A stretch of 64,000 nucleotides of DNA from contig JANXTZ010000073.1 of NCBI GenBank assembly GCA_025352125.1, positions 1-64,000 on the forward strand, read 5' to 3'. The position numbers and the translations under genes are program-made. Below, one piece after another: positions 11,311 through 20,186 of the stretch (its first letter is position 1; each line of letters opens with the position of its first letter). The notes beneath the pieces were generated by a model, which saw only the letters and a list, made by a program, of their open reading frames with translations, made no database searches and was not told where the DNA came from. Origin of the DNA: Deinococcales bacterium. GTDB taxonomy: Bacteria; Deinococcota; Deinococci; Deinococcales; JAAFIG01.

Positions 11311-11380
11311 TCGAGCCACGCGTGTAAAAAACTTAAACTCCCTTCTCCTGATGTTGGGAGAAGGGGCGGGGATGAGGGTA
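11311..11380. repeat. Dispersed repeat R1, long copy
   Basis: Matches 3654-3728 along about 70 bases, including TCGAGCCACGCGTGTAAAAA, the CTTCTCCTGAT/GGGAGAAG hairpin and GGGGATGAGGGT. It is placed downstream of the GntR gene (minus strand). Confidence 0.65.
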
Positions 11381-11452
11381 GAGAAATTGCAGATTTTTAT
11401 GTTTAGAAAGGTAATTTTGCAATAAACAATGTACATTTGTTGGCAACAGAAG

Positions 11453-12271
11453 TTATTTTGCAATTGGCGGTTTGATGATCGGTTTTTTCACCTTCATCTC
11501 GTCGTTGTACGCAATCTTGGTGTGATCTCCCTCGAGGGTCGCCCTAAAGCTGGTTTTGTCGGCTCGGGCGAACCGCTCGGTGTACTCGAAGACCTGATTT
11601 TTTTCGTTGCTGATGATGCGTTGCGTGTACAAAATCGGTGCGCCGCTTTTGATGCCCAGCAGCCGTGCCAGCCAGGGTTCAGCTTTGATGGCTTCAATGA
11701 TCTCCTCGCCGTGAACGAACTTTAAACCGTATTTGACTTTCAAAATCTCGTACAACGATCCCGTCAAATCCTGCTCGAGAATCCCTGGGGTGAGCGCGTA
11801 ATTGAGGTGCGTGCGCTCGAGCATCAGGGGCTGATTGCCAACAAATCGCAGGCGCAGTGTGACCGCCATGATGCTGTTCTTGGTCATTTTTAGCACCCGA
11901 GCGCCGCGCCCCAGGGCTGGCTCGAGCACGCCAGAAATCATTTTGGTGGTTGTCTCAAACCCCGCCTGGCGCATGTCTTCGGTAAAACCTTTGACCATGC
12001 TGAGCGGTTGTTCAACTTTGGCTGGCGCTGGGAACGTGCCGCGTCCCTGCTGGCGTACCAACCAACCGTCCGCCTCGAGGGTTTGCAGGGCTTGGCGCAC
12101 GGTGGCTCGAGAGAGTTGCAGTGCCTCGCTGAGGTCACGTTCGCTGGGTAGGGGCGTTTCCGCGTCCCATTCGCCGCGTTGCAAGGTTTGACCGATGGCG
12201 TCCCGCAATTGTTTGTACAACGGAACCAAAGATTTTTTGTCCAATCGGTACAGCGCGGCGGGAAGATTCAT
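11453..12271 (-). CDS. GntR/HutC-family transcriptional regulator
   Basis: The N-terminal winged helix-turn-helix is typical GntR: PLYKQLRDAIGQTLQRGEW, PLPSERDLSEALQLSRATVR, then QALQTLEADGWLVRQQGRGTF. Residues from about 95 on form a UTRA effector-binding domain (TLRLRFVGNQPLMLERTHL ... GAPILYTQRI), placing it in the HutC subfamily. The ATG at 12271 has GAGAGG at a good distance. It is divergent from the MFS gene at 12431, and two direct repeats lie in between, so autoregulation and control of the exporter are likely. The ligand is unknown. Confidence 0.92.
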   Translation of the reverse strand: MNLPAALYRLDKKSLVPLYKQLRDAIGQTLQRGEWDAETPLPSERDLSEALQLSRATVRQALQTLEADGWLVRQQGRGTFPAPAKVEQPLSMVKGFTEDMRQAGFETTTKMISGVLEPALGRGARVLKMTKNSIMAVTLRLRFVGNQPLMLERTHLNYALTPGILEQDLTGSLYEILKVKYGLKFVHGEEIIEAIKAEPWLARLLGIKSGAPILYTQRIISNEKNQVFEYTERFARADKTSFRATLEGDHTKIAYNDEMKVKKPIIKPPIAK

Positions 12272-12294
12272 CAAAGCCTCTCGAGTGAAGTGAC

Positions 12295-12328
12295 TGGTTC
12301 GTACAATCCGATACAGTGGTTCGTACCA
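12295..12328. promoter_or_regulatory. Putative GntR operator: two direct repeats 22 bp apart
   Basis: TGGTTCGTACAA at 12295-12306 and TGGTTCGTACCA at 12317-12328 start exactly 22 bases apart, two helical turns. The second has the TGGT-N4-ACCA half-symmetry seen in some GntR/HutC operators. They lie between the divergent gntR and MFS genes. Confidence 0.55.
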
Positions 12329-12430
12329 TTATGCTCGAGAGAAGCCGCAAAACACAAACCACTTGCAGGTTTTAACGCATACAGTTCATCACTCAGGTCC
12401 TCTGGTAATCTCGAGCATGGCAAGAATACT

Positions 12431-13657
12431 GTGAATTCTGCAATCCAAGAACTGAATCCCGCATCTCGAGCGCGAGCATTGTACGTGCTGCTCGCCGCCA
12501 CTTTCTTGATGTGGGGCGGTTTTTTCATGGTCATTCCAATGATCGGTTTGCATTTTATCAACGACCTGGGTTGGGCTGCCTCGAGCATCGGTTTGATTCT
12601 GGCGGTGCGGCAATTTACCCAGCAGGGTTTGACCGTGTTCGGCGGGGCACTGGCAGATCGTTTGGGCGTCCGGGTCTTGATCCTGTCGGGTTTGCTGGTG
12701 CGCAGCCTGGGTTTTGCCCTGATGGGATTTGCCACCAATTTTGTGACGTTGATGCTGGCGAGTTTGCTGGCAGCCCTGGGCGGGGCGTTGTTTGACGCGC
12801 CGCGCAACGCCGCCATCGCCGCCCTGACCCAAGACCACAACCGCGCCAAGTTTTACGCCCTGGGCGGTGTGATTGGAAACTTGGGCATGACGATTGGACC
12901 ACTGGTTGGCACGTTGCTCTTCAAGATCGGTTTCACCACCGTCGCCCTGGTCAGCGCCGCCTGTTATGTCCTGACCCTGCTGCTGACCAGCATTTTCTTG
13001 CCCAACGTCAAAACCTCGAGTGGTGGCAATCCCAACAAGCCCCTGGCAGGCTTGGGCGTGGTCTTTGGGGACTCGAGATTTGTGCTGTTCACGGTGTTCT
13101 TGATGGGTTACTGGCTGATGTTCTCGCAATTCAGCATTGCCATTTCGCTGGCGGCGGTGGCTGTCGCGCACACCAAGGACGCTGTCAGTTGGGTGTACAT
13201 CCTGAACGCCCTGATGAGCGTGGTCTTGCAGTACCCAGTCTCAAGGTTCCTGGCGGGTCGGGTCAAACCCATGCAAGCCGTGATGATCGGCATGGGCATC
13301 ATGGCAATTGGGATTGGCAGCCTGGCTTTTGCCAGCAGTATCGTCTTGTTTCTTCTCAGTTTGGTGGTCTTGGGTTTTGGCGGGGTGATTGCCGCGCCAA
13401 GCATACAAACCACCACCGCCAAACTCGCCAATCCCAAATTATTGGGCAGTTACTTTGGGGTCAATGCCCTGTCTTTGGCGGTGGGTGGCGGGCTGGGCAA
13501 TCTGGTCGGTGGCACGTTGTACCAGACCAGTTTGCAACTCGAGTTGCCCTGGTTGCCTTGGGTGGTCTTCTCGGGTGTCGGATTTTTGTGCGCGTTTGGT
13601 TTGGCGTTTTTGAACGCCTCAATGCAGCAGCAACGCGCCAACCAGACCAGTCAGTAA
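12431..13657 (+). CDS. MFS transporter (multidrug efflux-like)
   Basis: A 408-residue permease with twelve hydrophobic segments. The loop 2-3 motif GGALADRLGVRVLIL matches the MFS signature GxLaDrxGrkxxl, and GLGNLVGGTLY lies in the second half. Similar to MdtH/YfcJ-type drug exporters, but the substrate is not determinable. GTG at 12431 is chosen because the frame upstream passes through the operator region. It is divergent from the GntR regulator, and its last 39 bases overlap the end of the convergent chromate transporter gene. Confidence 0.85.
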   Translation: MNSAIQELNPASRARALYVLLAATFLMWGGFFMVIPMIGLHFINDLGWAASSIGLILAVRQFTQQGLTVFGGALADRLGVRVLILSGLLVRSLGFALMGFATNFVTLMLASLLAALGGALFDAPRNAAIAALTQDHNRAKFYALGGVIGNLGMTIGPLVGTLLFKIGFTTVALVSAACYVLTLLLTSIFLPNVKTSSGGNPNKPLAGLGVVFGDSRFVLFTVFLMGYWLMFSQFSIAISLAAVAVAHTKDAVSWVYILNALMSVVLQYPVSRFLAGRVKPMQAVMIGMGIMAIGIGSLAFASSIVLFLLSLVVLGFGGVIAAPSIQTTTAKLANPKLLGSYFGVNALSLAVGGGLGNLVGGTLYQTSLQLELPWLPWVVFSGVGFLCAFGLAFLNASMQQQRANQTSQ

Positions 13658-14158
13658 GATCACCAGCATGGTGCTGAAACCCTTGGAATAAATCAAAAAC
13701 GCCGCCAGCAGCGTCAAAACCCCAGCAACAATTGCCGTTTGCAAATTCAGGCTCGAGAATGCGGCACGGGTCAAACTGAGCACGCCACCTGCCGAGAGTC
13801 CCAAACCTATCGGCAGCAGCGCCGCACGTATTGCCCAAGACCACTTTGAGCGTTTCACGCGTTCCCAAACCCTTGCCAGCAAACTCGAAGCGATTGCCCC
13901 AGGTAAAAACATGCCCAGAAAACCCGCGAACGCCCCCGCCAGACCTGCCGCACGAAAACCGTAAAACATCATGGCGAGCATGTTTGGACCTGGCACGAAC
14001 TGCCCCAGCGCGAAACCATCGGTGAATTCTCGGGTGCTCAGCCAATGGCGTTCAGTCACCAAGGAGCGCGACATTTCCGAGAGCATGGCGACCCCGCCAC
14101 CAAAACTGAGGATGCCGTAACGCACAAACTCGAGCAGCACCGTAAAAAAATCAGGCAT
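13619..14158 (-). CDS. Chromate transporter half-protein, second gene of the pair
   Basis: A 179-residue CHR-domain membrane protein: FVRYGILSFGGGVAMLSEM, the ERHWLSTREFTDGFALGQF block and PGPNMLAMMFYGFRAAG are the hallmark chromate-transport motifs. It is one of two short-chain CHR subunits that act as a pair in chromate/sulfate antiport. It overlaps the upstream partner by 8 bases (ATGCCTGA), so translation is coupled, and its 3' end overlaps the MFS gene tail to tail. Confidence 0.9.
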   Translation of the reverse strand: MPDFFTVLLEFVRYGILSFGGGVAMLSEMSRSLVTERHWLSTREFTDGFALGQFVPGPNMLAMMFYGFRAAGLAGAFAGFLGMFLPGAIASSLLARVWERVKRSKWSWAIRAALLPIGLGLSAGGVLSLTRAAFSSLNLQTAIVAGVLTLLAAFLIYSKGFSTMLVILLTGLVGALLLH

Positions 14159-14693
14159 CGGGTGTCACATTCCAGTTCAAAGCGATGCCGAGCGGCAGCA
14201 AGACCAGCAAAACCCACAAGATTGGCAGGTGCAAAACACCGTTTGCAATAAATGCGGCCAGCGCAATGAGCGGCGCTCCAATGGATTTCAGACCAGGCGG
14301 TGCGACCCGTGCCAGCGTCGCCAAGGAAATGCCCACCGCACCCGCCGCCACGCCCGTGAGTGCGCCTGTGACCGCAGGACTCGAGAATTCCCGAACCGCA
14401 AAATACGCGCCCGACAGTGCCAGAATTGCCAGCATTCCAGGCAAGCACACGCCAGCAAACGCCGCAATCGCCCCTGGTGCGCCGTGCAAGTGCATTCCGA
14501 TGTGCGCCGCAAAATTTGAAAAAATTGGTCCAGGCAGCAACTGGCTCAGACTCAAACCCTCGAGAAATTCGCTCTCAGATAACCAACCGCGCCTCGTGAC
14601 AATGTGATGGTGAATGTGGGCGCTGCCACCGCCGCCAAAGGCGCTCGCGCCAACCAGTACAAACGCCTTAAAAATCTCAAACGTCGAAGGCAT
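14151..14693 (-). CDS. Chromate transporter half-protein, first gene of the pair
   Basis: This 180-residue CHR-domain protein has FKAFVLVGASAFGGGGSAHI, RRGWLSESEFLEGLSLSQLL and PGPIFSNFAAHIGMHLHG, matching the partner and larger ChrA proteins. The frame stays open for 67 codons upstream, but the ATG at 14693 is preferred: it matches the family N-terminus, and TATGCT lies 6 bases before it (leaderless start). Known pairs of this kind must be co-expressed to confer chromate resistance; resistance itself is inferred. Confidence 0.88.
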   Translation of the reverse strand: MPSTFEIFKAFVLVGASAFGGGGSAHIHHHIVTRRGWLSESEFLEGLSLSQLLPGPIFSNFAAHIGMHLHGAPGAIAAFAGVCLPGMLAILALSGAYFAVREFSSPAVTGALTGVAAGAVGISLATLARVAPPGLKSIGAPLIALAAFIANGVLHLPILWVLLVLLPLGIALNWNVTPDA

Positions 14694-14699
14694 GGGCAC

Positions 14700-14705
14700 A
14701 GCATA
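14700..14705 (-). promoter_or_regulatory. TANNNT box of a leaderless promoter
   Basis: TATGCT on the minus strand, 6 bases before the ATG of the chromate transporter pair. Confidence 0.5.
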
Positions 14706-14863
14706 CGAAAATTCAAGCTCGAGAAAACTGTACCGCTCGGGTGACGGGTTCGATTTGCGTGTGTTACAACTGTTTTCAAAATTGTTACGCCAACTGTTAC
14801 GCCCGACATTTAAACTCCAGACACTCGAGCTTCCAAATTCAGACTCGGGTTTGCGGAGGATGT

Positions 14864-15370
14864 ATGCAAAAAATGGCATTTGGTGTTTTGGCATTGGTTC
14901 TGGCCGTTGTGTTTACGTCCTGCCCTGGACGCAACAGCCGTTCAGAGGCAGCCTATCAGATCGGAGATTTTCCAATGCGTGGCAATGAGGTTTGGGGTGC
15001 ATTGTGGAAAGCTGGCAGCCTTGAAGTGCCAATCGCGTTCCAAGCCAAAGCCAATCCGTACATCGACAAGGACGGTGACGTGATCACCGGTTTGAACGTT
15101 TCAGGTTCGGGGGCGCAAAGCGGTGTTGCCTACATTGACAACACCGAAGGAGATTTCGTGGTGGCAATCAAAACCAGTTCCTTGACCTACCTTTGCTATG
15201 CCCCAATGGGCAGCAATTGGAACGGCGTGGTGGGCACGGGCGTCGTCAGCGACGGATCAGACCGAGCGAAACTCAACTGTGCGTTTGGTCGAAGCTCGAG
15301 CGCCAGCGCCCACAAGTGGAAGTCTGGCAATCTGAGCGGCAAAATCTTCAAAGACTTTCGAATTCAGTAA
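14864..15370 (+). CDS. Hypothetical lipoprotein
   Basis: The 168-residue protein has a lipoprotein-like signal (MAFGVLALVLAVVFTSC, Cys at about residue 20). The mature part is small and soluble, with repeats of Gly/Ser/Asn and two or three further Cys (SLTYLCYAPMGS, KLNCAFGRS). I recognise no family. The ATG at 14864 is fixed by a GGAGGA ribosome site. It precedes the ModF-like ATPase on the same strand, with 52 bases to that gene's proposed start. Confidence 0.65.
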   Translation: MQKMAFGVLALVLAVVFTSCPGRNSRSEAAYQIGDFPMRGNEVWGALWKAGSLEVPIAFQAKANPYIDKDGDVITGLNVSGSGAQSGVAYIDNTEGDFVVAIKTSSLTYLCYAPMGSNWNGVVGTGVVSDGSDRAKLNCAFGRSSSASAHKWKSGNLSGKIFKDFRIQ

Positions 15371-15422
15371 ATCTGAAATTTGATTGACGCTCGAGGGTGA
15401 AGCCGTTGGGTTGCCCTCGAGC

Positions 15423-17009
15423 ATGGCTTTGATTCTGAATCTTGGACCACAGGATCAAAGCCAGATTGATGTCTGGGAGGTTGAACGTGTCAAACTGTTG
15501 TTTGTGCTGGTCACCCTGGCGAACATCAACCTTTCTTTAAACGCGCAACCCGTGTTGCACCACATCAACTTTACACTGCTCGAGGGTCAATGCTGGCTCA
15601 TTCTGGGCGCGAACGGGGCTGGCAAAAGTTCGTTTTTAAAACTTGTGCGCGGCGATTTGTGGCACAACCCAAACGAAGGAGTACGAACGTATTTTTTCAC
15701 CGACCCAGCACGGACAAGTCCGATTGGTGCCAAAGAGCAGATTGCGTTCGTCAGTCCAGAACTTCAAGACCGTCACAGTAGACTCGGGTTGTGGGTGACG
15801 GGCGTGGACGTGGTGCGTTCAGGCTTCGAGCAGACCGATTTTGTCCCTACCAAACTTTCGAGCCATCAAGAAACCCGAGTCACCAACCTCTTGCAAGATT
15901 TTAACCTCGAGCACTTGCGCGACAAACCCGTGTTGGAGATGAGCAAAGGGCAGTTGCGACGGATACTGCTGGCTCGAGCCTTGGTTGGTGAGCCAAAGGT
16001 GTTGATGCTCGACGAGTGCTTTTCTGGGGTCGATCCAGAATCCAAAAAACACTTGATGCAAGTTGTCAACGGTGCTGCCAAAGCCGGGTTGACGGTGCTG
16101 TACACCACCCATCGAGAAGAAGAAAAACTTGAAGCCACCACCCACGAATTGAAACTCGAGCGGGGCAGAATCGTTCAGGAATTTCAAGCCATCTCGCCGA
16201 TCAAACCGCGCCGCGCTGAAACTCGAGCTTCCAAAAAAACCGTGCCATTGATCGAAATTCACAACGCCGATGTTTACTTGGGAAATCCTGTCGGCAACGA
16301 AACTGCGCCCGACGGTTCGGGCGAACCGACCAAAAAACTGGTGCTTCAAAACATCAACTTAACAATCTCGAGTGGTGAGCACTGGGCAATTGTTGGTCAC
16401 AACGGCGCTGGCAAAAGCACGCTCTCCAAACTGATTCTGGGCGAACTCGAGCCAGCACTGGGCGGTACGGTCAAACGTTTTGGCTTGGATCGAATGCCAA
16501 TCTGGCAGCGCCAATCCCGCATTGGTCTGATCTCGAGCGACACCCAGGTTCGGCATCGTGTGGCTGCAAACGGCGAAACGGTTGTCGCCAGTGGTTTTTT
16601 TGGCAGTGTCGGCTGGATATATCCGCTCGAAAAAAATCAAAAAACCCGAGTTGCCGAACTGCTCGAAAAACTCGAGATTGCGCACCTTGCCCAAAAATCG
16701 GCGCTCGAGACTTCGCACGGCGAACTGAAAAAACTTCTGATCGCCAGAAGTTTGGTGACCAATCCCGACATTGTGATTCTCGACGAAGCTTTTGATTACC
16801 TCGATGCACACTCGAGAAAGCTGCTTTTTGACCTGATTGAAACCGAATCTGATCGCACGCAATTTGTTACCGTTGCGCACCGACTCGAGGACATTCCTAG
16901 ACTAAGCACCCATGCCTTGAGACTCAAAGGTGGACGCATTGCATTTTCTGGAGAAATCAAGAATCTAGAGTGGGGAGCGAACAATTCAGCCCTGCTCACG
17001 GTGAGTTGA
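15423..17009 (+). CDS. ModF/PhrA-like tandem ABC ATPase
   Basis: Two ABC nucleotide-binding domains in one chain of about 528 residues. NBD1 has Walker A GANGAGKSS and Walker B KVLMLDECFSGVD; NBD2 has Walker A GHNGAGKST and Walker B DIVILDEAFDYLD. Both signature motifs are non-standard (EMSKGQLRR and ETSHGELKK instead of LSGGQ), as in ModF-type proteins. There is no membrane partner nearby, and ModF relatives are not proven transporters. The start is uncertain: ATG 15423, or a GTG/TTG near 15500 after a GGGAGG at 15475, would both keep NBD1 intact. The tail runs into the leader of the copper monooxygenase gene. Confidence 0.8.
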   Translation: MALILNLGPQDQSQIDVWEVERVKLLFVLVTLANINLSLNAQPVLHHINFTLLEGQCWLILGANGAGKSSFLKLVRGDLWHNPNEGVRTYFFTDPARTSPIGAKEQIAFVSPELQDRHSRLGLWVTGVDVVRSGFEQTDFVPTKLSSHQETRVTNLLQDFNLEHLRDKPVLEMSKGQLRRILLARALVGEPKVLMLDECFSGVDPESKKHLMQVVNGAAKAGLTVLYTTHREEEKLEATTHELKLERGRIVQEFQAISPIKPRRAETRASKKTVPLIEIHNADVYLGNPVGNETAPDGSGEPTKKLVLQNINLTISSGEHWAIVGHNGAGKSTLSKLILGELEPALGGTVKRFGLDRMPIWQRQSRIGLISSDTQVRHRVAANGETVVASGFFGSVGWIYPLEKNQKTRVAELLEKLEIAHLAQKSALETSHGELKKLLIARSLVTNPDIVILDEAFDYLDAHSRKLLFDLIETESDRTQFVTVAHRLEDIPRLSTHALRLKGGRIAFSGEIKNLEWGANNSALLTVS

Positions 17010-17056
17010 CGTTTGAGAAGTACAATTCTTGCAATCCCGCCCAAGGAGGGCAAATC

Positions 17057-18565
17057 GTGACTCGAGTTTTCAGATTGATGTTGATGCTGGTATTTCTGGG
17101 TTCGGCGGCTTACGCCATGCGAGGTTTGTTTGTTGCAGGCGAAACCCGCAGCTTACATGAACACACCTCGAGTGCGTTGCTGGCAGTTTCCAACATCCCG
17201 CCGCTCTTGGACTACATCCCGAATTATTACCAGCACGTCAAACCGATTCTCGAAGCAAACTGCGTGACCTGTCACCTCGAGAATGGCATCGCCCCGTTCA
17301 AACTGACCGATGCCGCCAGCGCCGTGGAATTCTCGCGCAGCGTCTACATTGCCACCCGTGACAAACGAATGCCGCCCTGGATGCCAGGCGGCGAAAGCCC
17401 AGCCTTTCACAATACTCGAGGACTCTCGGGCGAGGAAATAGCGATTCTGGCGAACTGGTCTTGGTCTGGCGCGCCGCTCGGCAAACCAGAGAATGCCAAG
17501 AGTGCGCCGTCCAAAGATGTGCCCGTCAGCGTCCGCAATGACCTCCAACTCGAGCCTGGATTTAATTTCGCGCCCAACGCCCAACTTTCAGACGAGTACC
17601 GTTGCTTCACCCTCGACCCAAAATTTGACACGGACCGTTTTGTCACGGGTTACGACATCCTGCCAGGAAACCGCAAGCTCGTGCATCACGTTTTGATTTA
17701 CGAACTTCCTGCCAGCATGATCTCACAAGTCACACAGCGCGAACGCGAAGAAAACGACGCTCGAGGCGGTTACACCTGCTTTGGCGGACCCAGGCTCTCG
17801 AGTTCGTTGCCATTGCTGGGCGCATGGGTTCCAGGCAGTTCTGCCACCAAATTCCCTGCTGGCACCGCCGCCAAAGTTCGCGGCGGTTCGAGGTTGTTGA
17901 TGCAAGTGCATTACAACCTGTTCAACGGCACGGGCACAGACCAAACCACCCTCAAACTCGAGCTTGGCAGTGCTGGCACAGCCTTCAAAACCCTGCAAAA
18001 TTTTGGACCCACCGCCCCAGTCGAAATCCCCTGCCCAAGTGATTACCCCGATAACCTGAACGATCCTTGCAACCGCAGCGCCGCCTACGCCCGCGTGCTG
18101 GCGCTCAACAACTCTGGCGGCAACCAGCGCCGCCGCGACGGACGAATTCTCGAGCAATGCCGCAAAAACCTTCAAGATTACCTGACCCCACGTGACCGCT
18201 CTGAGATCAAAACCTCCTGCGATTACCCTGTGCCTCCCGTCCAACTCGAGATTCGCGGAATTGCCGGACACATGCATTATTTGGGCAAAAACATCAAGGT
18301 CGAAATCAATCCCGACAATCCCGAAAAACGCAAAGTCCTGCTCGAGATTCCACGCTGGGATTTTCACTGGCAGGGGTTTTACTGGCTCAAAACGCCCGTG
18401 GTTGTGAACCCAGGCGATACGGTGCGGATCAGTTGCACCTTTGACAACAGCCAGACAAATCAACCGTACTTGAACGGTGAGCAGCAAAAACCGCGTTACA
18501 TTGTTTGGGGCGAAAGCACGGGCGAGGAAATGTGCTTGAGTTTTATTCAGGCGACGATTAAGTAA
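17057..18565 (+). CDS. Secreted copper type II monooxygenase-like protein with a cytochrome c motif
   Basis: A 502-residue exported protein (hydrophobic N-terminal signal, RLMLMLVFLGSAAYA). A heme-binding CVTCH lies at residues 69-73 in a planctomycete-type cytochrome c-like segment. The rest resembles PHM/dopamine beta-monooxygenase. All copper ligands of that family can be placed: HH at 210-211 (VHHVLIYE), H285 (MQVHYN), HxH at 405/407 (GHMHYLG) and Met492 (EEMC). GTG start with AAGGAGGG 9 bases upstream. The substrate is unknown; the heme domain may donate electrons in place of ascorbate. Confidence 0.85.
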   Translation: MTRVFRLMLMLVFLGSAAYAMRGLFVAGETRSLHEHTSSALLAVSNIPPLLDYIPNYYQHVKPILEANCVTCHLENGIAPFKLTDAASAVEFSRSVYIATRDKRMPPWMPGGESPAFHNTRGLSGEEIAILANWSWSGAPLGKPENAKSAPSKDVPVSVRNDLQLEPGFNFAPNAQLSDEYRCFTLDPKFDTDRFVTGYDILPGNRKLVHHVLIYELPASMISQVTQREREENDARGGYTCFGGPRLSSSLPLLGAWVPGSSATKFPAGTAAKVRGGSRLLMQVHYNLFNGTGTDQTTLKLELGSAGTAFKTLQNFGPTAPVEIPCPSDYPDNLNDPCNRSAAYARVLALNNSGGNQRRRDGRILEQCRKNLQDYLTPRDRSEIKTSCDYPVPPVQLEIRGIAGHMHYLGKNIKVEINPDNPEKRKVLLEIPRWDFHWQGFYWLKTPVVVNPGDTVRISCTFDNSQTNQPYLNGEQQKPRYIVWGESTGEEMCLSFIQATIK

Positions 18566-18614
18566 GGCTCGAGGCTTGAGATTTTGGAAGGCTGAAATCA
18601 AGAATGGACAAAGC

Positions 18615-19514
18615 ATGACAATAGCCATCGCATACGCTATCCGCGAGGAACACGAAAGCGGATTCTGGATTGCAGCAGACGCTCGCCTGACACTCTCGAC
18701 AAGCAAAATAGATACATTTGTTAAAACAATTGATCTAGTTGAAGGCACTGGCATGATATTTGCTGGTACTAATCTAATTCCACCTCCTACGGCTGAAATA
18801 ATTCGCACGTTAATTGCTAGCCACAACAGAGGGAAAAATCAAATAAGAATATCTTTTTACGATACTTGCCGTTTATTCGCATACTTTGCTCGGCAAATTT
18901 ATACAGAATCTGAGATAAAATCAAAGTCAGAAACTGTTCTTTGCGGCTTCTATCAAGATGGTAGCCCTGGACTTGCCCACGTTCGCCTCAATGGAGATGA
19001 GCACGAAGTTGATTTCTACAGACCCTCAAAAGGTGGTCGATGTTGTGTTGTGATAGGCGATATCAGTGTAAAACCGCTAGTTGAACTGGCAATTGAACGA
19101 GCACGTGAATCCCCTCAAGATGGGTTTGGACGTATGATAAGCCTACTTTATACAATCATAAAACACGAAGGCGATCCATATCAGGGAGTAGGAGGCGGGA
19201 TTGCCTTTGGATACTGTGACCGATCTGATAAATTAGTACAATATCCGCTACTTAAAATCGATAATACTATTTTCTATCGCGGACTTGAATTTAACGAGCT
19301 AATTAAACCTAATTGGAGTTCACCAATCATAGTTAATTTCGATCAAGAATTTGTGGTGGAAATTGAGCAACAACTTGAAGAATTGAAAAGAAATAGTGTT
19401 CCGTGCTCCCAGCATGATCTATATAGGGTATCATGGCAAATAAGCGGAGCAGCTTTTGAACCAAAAAATCTTTTCGAAACTTGCGATGATCCTCCATTTT
19501 TTAGGGATGATTAA
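18615..19514 (+). CDS. Proteasome-fold Ntn-hydrolase-like protein, probably acquired
   Basis: About 299 residues. With the ATG at 18615 the protein begins M-TIAIAYAIREE, putting Thr at position 2 where proteasome beta and HslV subunits have their nucleophile. WIAADARLT follows, with Asp at about 22 (compare the GADxRxT/AGDGxxT of that family), and Lys37 precedes EGTGMIFAGTN, like the beta-strand holding the Thr-activating Lys and the GxxAG turn. The rest is not recognisable. The gene is visibly A+T-richer than its neighbours and contains no CTCGAG, so recent transfer is likely. A TTG at 18576 is an alternative start but would bury the Thr. No chaperone ATPase is nearby. Confidence 0.55.
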   Translation: MTIAIAYAIREEHESGFWIAADARLTLSTSKIDTFVKTIDLVEGTGMIFAGTNLIPPPTAEIIRTLIASHNRGKNQIRISFYDTCRLFAYFARQIYTESEIKSKSETVLCGFYQDGSPGLAHVRLNGDEHEVDFYRPSKGGRCCVVIGDISVKPLVELAIERARESPQDGFGRMISLLYTIIKHEGDPYQGVGGGIAFGYCDRSDKLVQYPLLKIDNTIFYRGLEFNELIKPNWSSPIIVNFDQEFVVEIEQQLEELKRNSVPCSQHDLYRVSWQISGAAFEPKNLFETCDDPPFFRDD

Positions 19515-19597
19515 CCCTGCCCATAATACATTTCGTAAACCCTTCATCTCGAGACTTGGCTCTTCAAAGCTCCCATTTGAAATAAGGAAACCCAATT

Positions 19598-19822
19598 ATG
19601 GCATCCGTAACAATTACCGAAATTGACGAACGTTTACGACATCTTCCACCAGAAAAACTGAGTGTCGTTTACGATTTTGTTTCGTATTTGCTCGAGCGTG
19701 ACCTAACTGATCTTTTAACCGAAACTGATATGGATTCTCGAGCAACAACGCTGGTTTCCGAAGATGTGTTGCGTCGTGATTGGGATCGCCCAGAAGAGGA
19801 TTCCGCATGGGCACACTTGTAA
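19598..19822 (+). CDS. Antitoxin of a PemK/MazF-type module
   Basis: A 74-residue protein whose N-terminal half (VTITEIDERLRHLPPEKLSVVYDFVSYLLE) resembles DUF2281-type antitoxins (a helix with L-P-P-E-K). The acidic C-terminus RPEEDSAWAHL is like the toxin-binding tail of such antitoxins. An AAGGAAA ribosome site precedes the ATG. Its end overlaps the toxin start by 16 bases. Confidence 0.7.
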   Translation: MASVTITEIDERLRHLPPEKLSVVYDFVSYLLERDLTDLLTETDMDSRATTLVSEDVLRRDWDRPEEDSAWAHL

Positions 19823-20139
19823 AGGGTGATGTTGTGGTTGTGCCGTTTCCATTTTCAGATTTGAGCGCCGCTAAAAAACGTCCCGCCTTGGTGGTCGCAA
19901 CACTGACGGGCAATGATATCATCCTCTGTCAGATTACCAGTCAAACCATGACGGACGCTTACGCAGTGCCACTGATTGATGGGGACTTTAGCAATGGTAG
20001 TTTGCGGCAGGTGAGTAATGTTCGTCCAAATCGACTTTTTACTGCCGAAGCTGGAATTATTTTGTATCGTGTGGGCACTGTCAGTGCCGAAAAAATGCAG
20101 GAAGTGGTCACGAAGCTCATGGAAATCATCACGATTTGA
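19807..20139 (+). CDS. PemK/MazF-family toxin (mRNA interferase)
   Basis: 110 residues with the typical PemK opening VKGDVVVVPFPFSDLSAAKK, then RPALVVA, then QITSQ and the conserved SNVRPNRLFT block (SxxRxxKLxT in the family). ATG 19807 lies inside the antitoxin gene, giving coupled translation. Toxins of this fold cleave mRNA at short motifs. Length fits the family. Confidence 0.88.
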   Translation: MGTLVKGDVVVVPFPFSDLSAAKKRPALVVATLTGNDIILCQITSQTMTDAYAVPLIDGDFSNGSLRQVSNVRPNRLFTAEAGIILYRVGTVSAEKMQEVVTKLMEIITI

Positions 20140-20186
20140 GGCGATGATCAAGGCAAATTCACGATTCATGAACCGTGAATAAACCA

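Noticed and set aside
14694..14894. 67-residue N-terminal extension of the first chromate transporter half
   Set aside because: Polar, not conserved in the family, and overlaps the divergent lipoprotein's start. The ATG at 14693 has a TANNNT box.
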